A program made the translations under genes and the position numbers. Below are positions 42,911 through 53,666 of a stretch of 55,000 bases of DNA, in pieces; the stretch's first letter is position 1; every line of letters begins with the position of its first letter. Source of the DNA: Glandiceps talaboti (lineage: Eukaryota; Hemichordata; Enteropneusta; Spengelidae); the NCBI RefSeq assembly GCF_964340395.1, contig NC_135562.1, forward strand, positions 11,467,043-11,522,042, read 5' to 3'. The notes under the pieces are model-generated. The model saw only the letters and a list, made by a program, of their open reading frames with translations, made no database searches and was not told the origin of the DNA.

Positions 42911-43559
42911 AGGCTGAGGAAATTCTATTGAAATAATGTCTTTTGGTCTAGTGCGCATGGTTTGATTCCATTTTCTGTAATCGCAAACACTCATGCCCAT
43001 AGTAAATTGAATTAATTCCATTTCTTTATGGAACAATATAGACATGGTTTTAAGTAAAAATACCATTGGTGTTTTGTTATTTGCATATTTAATCGACCAT
43101 ACAATTTTTCAGTAACCCAGCATGACTTAAACTCTGCCTTGTCATGCTTATGTTCATCTGCACTGTGATAATTTATCTAAAATGTTTTATCCATGTGAAA
43201 ACCTATGATAATATTGAAAGAAACATGGTAACATCCTTTGGTGTTATAATTGAATAAAATTATTCATGTACATTGCTATGAGTTTTGTTCAGAACTACAT
43301 GTACTTAATTCTGCTGAGTGTGTTCGCCTTGAATAAAAAAAACCGTTTTATCCATCTGGGAAACATAATTTTCCATATGTGTAAGTGTCGTCAACAAGTG
43401 TCTCTTTCGTCTGCCTCCGGATCCGTTGAGGGCGCGGTGTTTTTTACATTGAAGGTCATGATATTTTGCCCGATCACGTTATAAAATTATAATTGTGATC
43501 CTCATAAGCTCAAATTACTACAAAAATAATTAATGTGAATGTATTTGTTAAACGTCAAC
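42911..43559. other. Intergenic, nothing recognised
   Basis: AT-rich sequence between blocks A and B. The 43,266-43,484 frame has no recognised domain. Confidence 0.4.
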
Positions 43560-45050
43560 AAAAATATTTTCCCATAGAGGGCGCTGTGTATCATTGACTT
43601 TCAATCATTTGGAGAAGGTCACCTAGGGTCAGGATGGTGGTCAGGTTGGCGCTGCTGTAGGTGGCATACTGGTGGCCCGTCGTGATTGTGTAGGAAAAAA
43701 ATACTCCAACTAAGACGTGCATGGACCAATGTGCATGTTTCTAAGATGATTTATAACCTATACATCATTCACCATATCCCAGTTTCCTCAGTTACGAGGT
43801 GGTTAGTCCTGCTTGCATACGGAGTAATCCGGGACTCGATTCTGACAATTGTCCCTACTATTAGACTCAAGTCTGTAATACAGACTCGTGCACCGTCTGT
43901 AAGCAGGACTACGAGGTGGTTAGAGTATCGAACTTTGACATGGGCCTCACACCAAAAGTTAGATAATATTAACCATTTAGTAAATTATTGGACATTTTAT
44001 CACGACAACCCGCAACAGAGGAGACGTCGGTAAAGAGCGCTGACCACAAAATACGCCCCATTGGTGCACATCAAGGTAAAAATCACAATTTTGAAACCCA
44101 GCGTTATGTTTGACATGTTGTGGGATACGATTTGATTACAAAATTAAGGGTATTTCTGAAAAAGTTTAAGTTATTAACGAGGTTTGATTTTTTGAATTGT
44201 GACTTCCTTATACTGTCTACTGTTTGGCACACAACTACAGTGTACCTGATTCTACAACACAGTCGCTTGTGGGTCGTTATTATTCACGGTATGCTTTCAT
44301 CTCAATGACCGATAATTACAGATGTATACACATACAGTCCTTGATTTGAGAACATTTACTTAAATGACTGGTTGGAAGTCAGATTTAGTGGAGTGTGCAA
44401 TAAATCGATCAAATACTAAATTTTGATTTTAAACTAATAAATTCAGAACTGTATTCCGAGCCAACAAGTGACTGTGGTCTACAATAGCCTGACGTCAGTT
44501 GCTTGTTCTTATCTTGGTGCGTTTTTTTTATTAGTATATTATAATTATTGAGATACATTGATATATTTTCATAGATGTTTAGCGCATCAAAGGCACAATT
44601 TTAATGGCAAGCACTGTCGTGAAAAACGTGGCAACAAAACAGAGTGTTTGTTGAGTGCAAAATGGCCGTAGTTGTTGTTTCAGCATTCTCACAAGTTGTA
44701 CTTTGGAACTATTTCAGTCACCTGACAATGACATGACGTGATCAACTCATGTTAATAAAGAATTCAATTTGGTACACAGTCATCATGTACAAGGCAGGTA
44801 CGGCCAACAATTGAATTTTCTGAAGTCATATGGAAAAAAACCAAATAAATACTAGTAGTTAATAACTATATGCTGAAACATTTTTTATTTATATTGATGA
44901 TTAGATGGGAAAGTGAATGTTTGTATGTGCCGTTCCCACTACAACATTTCACTGACTACATGCCCTCCCATCCCAGTCAATCTCCATTCCAATGCCCAGA
45001 AATATGTGTTAATCTCCCCTCACCCCTCTCTACATGTAATGTCGACACAC
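43560..45050. repeat. Repeat block B, copy 3, upstream of NLR-B
   Basis: Shares its length with copy 2 (39,580-40,790) and most of its length with copy 1 (600-1,640), but carries a 103-bp inverted-repeat insertion at 43,807. The open frame at 43,686-44,033 is created partly by that insertion and is not conserved in the other copies. Confidence 0.8.
43807..43909. mobile_element. 103-bp MITE with a 14-bp target duplication
   Basis: The insert starts tcctgcttgcatacgg and ends ccgtctgtaagcagga plus one base; these ends are 16-base inverted repeats with three mismatches. An internal palindrome gtctgtaatacagac sits near the middle. The 14-base sequence tacgaggtggttag occurs immediately before (43,793-43,806) and after (43,910-43,923). 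The other two copies of block B lack the insert, so the insertion boundaries are direct observations. The target-site duplication is longer than the 2-11 bases usual for animal DNA transposons. Confidence 0.85.
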
Positions 45051-45404
45051 TCTTACTTTAGTCTTATTCATGCATTGTTACTGCCAGATATTCTTGTCAT
45101 CTGTCAGTGGGGGAAGAATCATTTTTATCTTCCATATATCTGGGAAAGTTATATGTTAGGGATGGGATGTCTGTGCGCCTGTCTATCATCATTTTCTCAT
45201 AAATGGCTGGCTCAGTTCAAATGAAATTTGGTGCATATTCTTTAGGCTAATGGCTAGAATGATGAATGAGTGTTTCAGTAATTTGGCTATATCTGAAAAG
45301 TGCAAACTTCAAAATCTAGATAATTTGGTACATAAATCAAACATAAAAAAGCTTGTTGATGCAACTGTTAGTTGTAATATTTAATTTGCTTAATTAATGA
45401 TTTT

Positions 45405-45470
45405 CAGTAATCAGGCTTCCCCAAAAATTGTTCTGGTCGGAACATTTTGTCTAAAGGGATGTGCAGATTT

Positions 45471-45513
<43 letters not shown>

Positions 45514-45790
45514 TTCATTCTGAACAAACCTGCTACTCAATCTACTACATGTATTTATGGCAGTTACTGTACTTTTTATTTGGTACTTTAAGTTTAGAGA
45601 AGTATGTGTGTGCTTGTTCATGATTGGTTCTGCAGTTGTCTTCACTGAAGTGGGGGGGGGGGGGTAATTTTGTGTTTCCCCACGGATCTGCAGACTGCAT
45701 GAGCTACACAACCATGAAAAAAAAGACCAACACGAGGGTATTGAAGTGATGCACTCTCTGACAAGAAACAATTTCTTTTTTTTGGTCTTA
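45405..45790. mobile_element. MITE family 2, copy 2
   Basis: Matches 25,997-26,345 through the interior (ctactcaatctactacatgt, ggttctgcagttgtcttcac, G13 run, cagactgcatgagc). The ends (aattgttctggtcgga and ctgacaagaaacaatt) are degenerate inverted repeats. An (ATTT)n run of about 45 bases is inserted at 45,471-45,515. Confidence 0.65.
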
Positions 45791-45799
45791 CTGATGTAG

Positions 45800-46236
45800 T
45801 GTTTAATCATAGACAGTCATTTGTATAATTAATTTGGAAAGACAAGCTTCAGATTTCATATAATTTGGTGCACATGTTGATGATAACAAATTGAATGTGT
45901 CCTGTGAAGCTAGATTATTCATATCTTATGATTTTTGGTATTTAACAATATCTGAAGGGTACAAACTTCAGATTTCTTATAGATTGGCATAACTATTTGC
46001 CAATTAAGGAGTATTACATGTATGATGTAAGATAGGTATAGCTAAAAAGTTTGCATTCCAACATCTATTGGGAACGAAAATCTAAAGAGTTTGCCCTTAC
46101 AGAAGGCATTCAGTTTAAATCTGGTTTACAAGTGTTTTCTTTTTGTGCATTTGGGTACTTATAGTTGAAATAATAAAAATGTTAGTAAAGATATATATGA
46201 TTACGTAATTCTCTTTCATATTTTCTAAACTTTTTG
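45800..46236. other. Upstream of NLR-B, nothing recognised
   Basis: AT-rich sequence. Similarity to the NLR-A 5' flank resumes only at about 46,237 (tgtaactccagactatgc), which equals 2,709 in the left copy. The shared 5' untranslated or proximal promoter segment is therefore only about 70 bases before the ATG. Confidence 0.4.
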
Positions 46237-46303
46237 TAACTCCAGACTATGCTGTAATGGAAAGTGCAATATAAAATTGGGAATAACAACCAAATCACCA
46301 AAA

Positions 46304-49300
46304 ATGGCAACTCAAGGATTACAATCAGGTGAACCAGAACCTAAACGACCTCGATTTGATCCTTTTATGGAGACACTGACCGATTTATCTAGAGAAATTA
46401 CTACAGGTTTGTATATTGTCTACATATTATATTCTGATATTTGACCCAAGGATTCCTTTCTTACCGGGTATTGTAATATCAATATATGATATTTGTATTG
46501 AACAATGACTGTCACTAATTGTGAATGGATATTTATTCATACACTGTCTAAAGTTCTCCAATATCAAGGCAATCAACATTACACCATCCGTCACCTCAAC
46601 TCTGAGTAGTCTGGATGCCAACTTGGTATAGAATCATCTATAACCCCATCTGGATAAACGAAAACACAACTAAAAGTTGTTCATGCAGTTCCAAGTTGAT
46701 TATTGAGTACACCCCCAACTGTTATAATGATGTAAACAGTGTATAAGTAGCATCCTGACCTGACAAATATTCCATATTTGGACATTACATAACAGCCCCA
46801 GTAAACACTAACTTAAATTTCATAATGGGACTTCATTGAGTTAGATGTAAAGTGAGATCTTAAGATTCTATGAAGGATAGCACTAGGCTACCTCAAGTTA
46901 CCGGTAATTTACATACATGGTTCTTTTCCATATTACTTAACAGATGAATTCCAACTCATGAAGACATTATTTGAAGAAAGAATACCTGGTGGAGATCTGG
47001 ATAAAATGGTTTCCCCTTCAAATTTGTTTATTAAACTATACCGAATGAACCACATCAAAGAGTCTGATACATCATTACTAGAAGAGGTCCTATGTAAAAT
47101 TGGACGACGACAACTGGTAGAGAAGTATTTGAAGAAAGGAAGAAGATATCATCGAGGTAAAATGATTGAATTAGATTACTTAAGAAAAAGTGGAATATGC
47201 AGTGCACAAACCCATGATATGTTTTTTGATGTTTTGATGAACTTAGTGCAATCTCAATTGATTTTCACTAAATAACTCTTGTGGTAGCTGTTAAAAACGT
47301 TTGCTATGTAAAACTGAAAAAGGTAAGCATAATGTAGGATTTACACAAACAAAACTCATTAAGTTTCTTAGCCAATGAAAATGCATATAACAATTACTAT
47401 TACCTTGTTGCCATGACACTATTTGCATTTTGTCATGACAAAGATATTAGAGTATTTGCAGAGGTTTTCCCATAAACCTTTGCAAAAAAACAAAATCACC
47501 AAATGCCAATTTTCAGTTGATATGTGCCTTTATAGGATATCTTTGCTATGGGCTATTGCATCATGGGAGTCAGCAGAAATAATATATTCGAGTTGCACAT
47601 TGAATATCCCTCAGATCTGTTAGGGTATGGGCACTCAGGACTCATGATATTCTATGATATTCTATGATATTCAGTCCAGACGAATGGACAGACAGATGGA
47701 CATTTCTATAGTCCCAACCCCCGGCTTTGCCCATTGGAGGCTAAAAAGAACATTTCCCGAATGGCATCTTGAGCAAAAAATAACTTGCAAGAGTTTAATT
47801 ACCTACCCTTCACTCTCAGAATAGATAAATGGACTCCTAGGTTTGCCATTATTATTTCAACCTTATACTACACTTGCATAACTTTTATGTTTGTAACTTT
47901 CCACCAGTTAGCCCAGCAAGGCCAAAAAATTGCAATTTATGCAAATTACCAATATTTTAGTGAGCAGATGAAATGTGCACTCAAATTTAGCATACTTCTT
48001 CGTTAAACTACTAAATATGTATTTGATATAATGTACTTCAAAATGATTTAGTTGCAAGTCTTCACTGACTTGAATCTGAGCATTACTATAATTATACTAA
48101 TTAGTTTTAATTAATTAATATCTTCTGTCCCTTCATATTTATTATATTCAGGTACAGGAGAAGAGCAAAGAGGAATTGATCTGCCAACCACAGAGGATAG
48201 ACAAATTAGTACAGTTGAAACACCAGAATGTCAGAGTTCTCCCTGCCGATCACTGGAGAATCAGAACCCAGACAATATCCAACAACAGCCAAACCAAACA
48301 TTATCTTCAGGTCATCAATCTGATATTCTACAAAAAAATACTGGATGGCAGTCACTACCTCAACCAACTTCATCTCAACAACCACTACTTGAACCAACTA
48401 GGTTTTATCAACCACAACTTAAACCAACTGGGTTTCACCAACCACCACTTGGACGAAGGAGGTCTCACCAACCACTACCTGTATCAACTGGGTCTAACCA
48501 ACCACTACCTGTATCAACTGGGTCTAACCAACCACTACCTGTATCAACTGGGTTTCACCAACCACTACCTGTATCAACTGGGTTTCACCAACCACTACCT
48601 CAAACAACTGGGTTTCACCAACCACCACTTGAACGAGTGAGGTCTCACCAACCACTAACTGAACCAATATTGTTTTACCAACCACAACCAGAACCAATGT
48701 GGTTTTACCAACCACAACCAGAACTAAGTTGGTATTGCCAGTCACCATATGAACCAATGAGGTCTCACCAACCACTAACTAAACAAATGAGTTCTCTCCA
48801 ACTACAACCTGGACCAATGTGGTCTCACCAACCACAACATGAACCAATGAGGTCTCACCAACCACCACATGAACCAATGATATCTCACCAACCACCACAT
48901 GAACCAATGATATCTCACCAACCACCACATGAACCAATGATATCTCACCAACCACCACATGAACCAATGTGGTCTCACCAACCACCACATGAACAAATGA
49001 GATCTAACCAACCACCACATGAACCAATGAGATCTCACCAACCACGACATGAACCAATGAGGTCTCACCAACCACCACATGATCCAATGAGGTCTCACCA
49101 ACCACTAACTGAACAAATGAGATCTCACCAACCACTAACTGAACCAATGATGTCTCACCAACCACTTAATATAACTGAACCAATGAGGTCTCACCAACCA
49201 CTAACTGAACCAATGATGTCTCACCAACCACTTAATATAACTGAACCAATGAGGTCTCATCAACCACTAACTGAACCAATGAGTTCTCTCCAACTACTAA

Positions 49301-52300
49301 CTGGACCAATTGGGTACCGCCAATCACCACATGAACCAATGGGATCTCACCAACCACAAACTGAACAAATGAGGTCTCAGCAACCACTAAATGAACCAAT
49401 GAGGTCTCACCAACCACTAACTAAACAAATGAGTTCTCTCCAACTACTAACTGGACCAATTTGGTACCGCCAATCACCACATGAACCAATGGGGTCTCAC
49501 CAACCACAAACTGAACCAATGAGGTCTCACCAACCACTAACTGAACCAATGAGGTTTCACCAACCACTAACTGAACCAATGAGGTCTCACCAACCACTAG
49601 CTGAACCATTGTGGTCTCGCCAATCACTAACTGAACCAATGAGGTCTCACCAACCACTAACTGAACCAACGAGGTCTCACCAACCATTACCTGGACCATC
49701 TAGATCTCATCAGCCAATTGGTATGCCATGTTTTTACTTCATTTTTACTTTTTACAAAGTGGAATGCATGTAATTTGACATTTCAAATTTCTTTAGTTGG
49801 AAAAATTACGAGACCATTACTTGAAAATGTTCAGTAGACCAATGCCACCTCATATTCAAAACAAGTCTACATGTACTTTGTTTATCTTGTGGCTTGATGC
49901 TTTGATGGATATTGTAACACTATTTTTAAAGACTTTATTTTTAATTGACATCAGTCTTATCAAAGTTTGTAGCTTGTCCTGTATTGGTACATCTTGGTAA
50001 ATATATTTAAAAGTAAGAAATTTATCACTTGTACTGAATACCGGTATCTTACCATTCATGTAAATAACATTTCAATCATGTAAACCAAAAACTAACAAAG
50101 TATCCCTTTCACTTTTGTAGGAAAAACCACATCATCAGTTTATCAAAACTGCAGATCATCTCAGCAACATGATACCATGGCAGCACAATATCATGAATCC
50201 CATTCATCTGAATCCTGCCCTGAAAGTTCTGGTAATGTTACATTTAGCCAGAAAACCAGACACTCAGGTAAGCATTTGATGTGTTATTAGTATACGATGA
50301 ACACTTACACAATCAATGTGTTTGTTATATCACCGTAGTCTATAGAGTTCTATACACACAGACAGCCAGGTAAGTATTGTGATGTGTTATTAGTATACCA
50401 TGAAGACTGACACAGTCAGCAGTTAGTTTTGTATAACAACATAGTTTGCAGAGTTCTATACACAGACGTCCAGGTAAGTATTTGATGTGTTATTTGTCAC
50501 AATCTACAGTTGGTTCGGTATAACAACATACATATAGTCTACAGAGTTCTGTATTTATAAACAGACATCCAGGTCCAGGTAAGTGTTTGATGTCTTATTA
50601 GTATACCTGAAGACTGACACAGTCAGCATTTAGTTTGGTATAACAACATAGTCTACAGAGTTCTACAGACATCCAGGTGAGTATTTGGTGTGTTATTATG
50701 AACACTGACACATTCAACACTTAGTTTTGTATTACAGTAACAAATGAAAAGATTTATCATACAGTCACACACATCCAGGATATTGCAGAATGCAACCAAT
50801 TGTTTACTAGAAGGAGAACATATAGTTATGTAAAGTTTTAAATTTGACCAGAAGATTGAAATATTTCCTTTTCCTTTCAGATGATGTATCTGACTCTGAA
50901 ATACAAGTGATAAAGGTGCTGAAGAGAAAATACATAAAACACTTCAAGAATCACAAACCAATTCCATGGAATGAAAGGTGTAACTTGAACCTTGAAGACG
51001 TTTACACACAGCTTGAAGTTAAAGATGTTACAAAAGGAAAGTTTAAAGTTGGCGATATTTTGGAAGATGTTAGCGATATTTTTAAGTCAGTTAGTGAAGG
51101 ACCTGATAGCACAAATCGTATCAGTATAGAAGGTGCACCAGCTATAGGTAAATCCACTTTATGTGGAAAGATAGCATATGAATGGGCTAAAGGTAGACTT
51201 GATAAATATAAACTAGCTTTCTTTTTGAAAATGAGATATGTTACAGGATATAGCATTATTGATGAAATACAAAGCCAGCTATTACCTGAGGATAAAAACA
51301 TTCCTAAAGAGAGACTTGAGGAAATAATTTCTACTAATGAAAGTTCTGTCTTGTTTCTCCTTGATGGCCTAGATGAGATTCGTGAAAGAAAATTAAAACA
51401 AACTGAAATTCCAAAAGTAATTTCTGAGGATCGACTTAGCACTAGTACTGCTGTTGTTACTAGTAGACCTCGTGAGTGTGATAAGTATGTGAGTCGGTGT
51501 GATTTGCATTTTGATGTGAAGGGATTTACAGATTCAAGAATGAAAGAATATGTTGAGAAATATTTTCAGGAATCTGAAGAAAGTACTACAGGAAAATATT
51601 TTCTGAAGGAAATAAAAAGGCAAAAGAGAGTTAATAAGAAGGTGTTTAAACGGGGTCTCTTAGCTAACCCACTGCATGTTTCTTTTTTGTGTATTCTTTG
51701 GGAAGACAAACATGTTGGAGCTAACTTTAAGTTTCCAACAACATTGCCAGGGCTTTACCGAGAAATACTAAATTGTATTCTTAGAAGGTATTGTAATAGG
51801 AATAATATGGAATTAAAACATGGTAACTTACCCAAAGAAGTGATAAATGCAAAGGAAAACTTAATTTCAGATGCCTGTAATTTATACATGAAGGGTGAAT
51901 CTATGTTCAACAAGGCAGATATTTCATCAGATATGTCATTAGAGTTAGGTTTGCTAGTTAGAGATGAAGGCCCTAGAACGGAGGTACAAGAACTTTATTT
52001 CTTCTATCATAAGACTTGGCTAGAATATTTCACTGCTCTACATCTTGCTTGTGAAGCAAAAAATAGAAATTTTGCATTTCTTGATAATATTCTCAATGAT
52101 CCAGAGACCCATTTATCTGTTTGGAAATTTCTTGCTAGAATTATGGAGAAGCAAGAAATGTGTCACCTCTTTGAAGAATTTAGCTGCAGAGTACACAGTT
52201 TGAGTCAATTCAACTCTTCGTTTGACACTAAGAAAGCAAACACATTGTCAAAGCTATGGAGTGTCTGTTTGCTGTGTTTGTATGAATCTAAATGGGGTGA

Positions 52301-53666
52301 GGACTGTATATCACATATTTCCCCATTATTACACGCAAGATTGGTTTACAGAGGAAAAGACCAATTTGATTCGTATTATTCTAATTATTTTTTATTCAAT
52401 GTGAATTACCCTCTAGTCAGAGTACATTCTAGTATTTGTAGTATTGATTGTATTGTACATCTTATTAAACTACAACAGAAAATCCAATCTGTAAACTCTA
52501 CTACTAATACTGTAGAGTCACTAATAATAGTTGGTGTTACTCCACATCAGGTTTCATTACTATCAAAGAAATTGAAAGAAAGTAGAATAACATTGTCTGT
52601 AGTGATGTCAGTGATGTCAGTGATGTCAATGCCAAAGCATTTTAACTTGAAAAACACAATTCATTATGTTGGGCAAATGCCTAAAATGATAAAACAGTCT
52701 GAAATCAGTGATATCAATATTCAGGTTGTATGTGTGATAGGAAAGCCAGATTGCAATGATGAAGAAGTAAAGAAGAGTATGCAAAGCATAAAGGAGTCCA
52801 TTTGTCAGAATCAGTCAATACAAAGTTTGACATATTGTGTTAATGCAGGCCATGTATGTGAACTGTCTACCATTGTTTCTGAACAACTAATACAGAATGG
52901 ACCTAGAAGAGTGAAACTGCAATACAGATGTGAATTATCTGGCAATGTACAGGAAAGACTTTGTGAATTTATTCAGAAGTGTCAAACAACACATACAGTT
53001 GAATTGTATTTAGACACTACAACCAAGAGTTTAATACCAAAACTTACTGAATCTTTAAAGTGTCCAAGTGATAGTTTGAAATCCTTGACTCTGACCAGTG
53101 ATGGTGTATTTAACACTGACAATGACATATTGGATGTGTTATCTACCAACACTACATTGACTGAGATAGGGATTGGAGATTTACCAAGTACAGCAGTTCA
53201 TAGTGTATGTAAATTTATAAAACATAACAGATGTATGAAGTCTCTCAGTGTTGATTTCAATGAGTATAATAGTGAGATGTGGGATCCTATCAAAGAAGCA
53301 TTGGAACAGAATAAGATTATTCAGTATTTAACACTGTATAGTAGTAGGTACTATTCATATGACCATTCAATTCTACATCCTTGGATACTAGGTGCAGTCC
53401 AATGTTTATTTCCATCTGTTATCAGATCAGTAGAGACAAATCAGTGTACACTGAAGTCAATCACATTCTATACTAAGAGTCATCATGTCCATGATGAGAA
53501 AGTTACTGAGATTCAGGATATCATTGCTAGTCAACAGAAACCAACAGATTGGCTTTATGAATACAATGCGACTCCATACCTTGATTTGCCTGATGACAGC
53601 ATTAGATACAATCATACAGTTCAGTTCAATGTACAGGACATCACTACCAAACACAGTGAATGTTAA
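46304..53666 (+). CDS. NLR-B: paralogue of NLR-A (5 exons)
   Basis: Exons 46304-46406, 46944-47156, 48152-49720, 50121-50267 and 50881-53666 give 1,605 residues. Exons 1, 2 and 4 have exactly the lengths of their NLR-A counterparts (103, 213, 147) and all phases agree. Domains: PEPKRPRF near residue 11; DED-like fold at about 20-103 (LFIKLYRMNHI, SLLEEVLCKIGRRQL); coding repeat at about 175-625; linker at 629-677; NACHT with Walker A at about 762-770 and an intact LLDGLDE; then an LRR-like tail ending KHSEC as in NLR-A. Everything needed for nucleotide binding is kept, so I see no sign of pseudogenisation. The main difference is the coding repeat, which is shorter and largely of different unit types. 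Function is inferred as for NLR-A; the ligand is unknown. Confidence 0.88.
48360..49715 (+). repeat. In-frame 30-bp coding minisatellite of NLR-B (about 45 units)
   Basis: About 45 units, mostly 30 bp. The first few are degenerate. Units at about 48,460-48,600 are NLR-A-like (HQPLPVSTGS/NQPLPVSTGS), and most of the rest are HQPLTEPMRS or HQPPHEPMRS/MIS. There are interspersed larger blocks: SSLQLLTGPI.YRQSPHEPMGS appears twice, about 150 bases apart near 49,285 and 49,435, and HQPLNITEPMRS, a 36-bp unit, appears twice near 49,158 and 49,218. The frame stays open throughout. As in NLR-A, the product is a Pro/Gln/His-rich disordered linker, but with Glu, Met and Arg replacing the Ser/Thr/Gly of the A-type unit. 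Confidence 0.93.
50255..50790 (+). repeat. Tandem repeat of the exon 4/intron 4 splice junction (NLR-B)
   Basis: Donor-like junctions fall after 50,267 (the true exon end, actcag followed by gtaagc), 50,369, 50,473, 50,578 (ccaggtccag followed by gtaagt) and 50,676. A degraded sixth lies near 50,779 (catccagg followed by atattg). Intervening sequence is as in NLR-A. The shared structure shows the array is older than the gene duplication. Confidence 0.85.
50881..53666 (+). CDS. NLR-B exon 5: NACHT ATPase and LRR-like region
   Basis: 2,786 bases, one codon shorter than in NLR-A. It keeps GAPAIGKST, LFLLDGLDE, TSRPRECDKY, NPLHVSFLC and FFYHKTWLEYFTALHLA unchanged. Substitutions cluster in patches (for example YYSNYFLFNVNYPLVRVH against YVYYDNLLDVNYPVVRVY), while other stretches, including about 65 residues before the C-terminus, are identical. 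The frame can be read back to 50,844, but the splice acceptor ttcctttcag ends at 50,880. Confidence 0.92.

Noticed and set aside
43686-44033. A 115-codon open frame upstream of NLR-B
   Set aside because: It spans a repeat block and a MITE insertion, and is absent from the other two copies of the block.
48176-48640. A 154-codon frame with INHYLNQLG-type repeats at the start of the NLR-B array
   Set aside because: It is out of phase with exons 2 and 4 and is a shifted reading of the 30-bp repeat.
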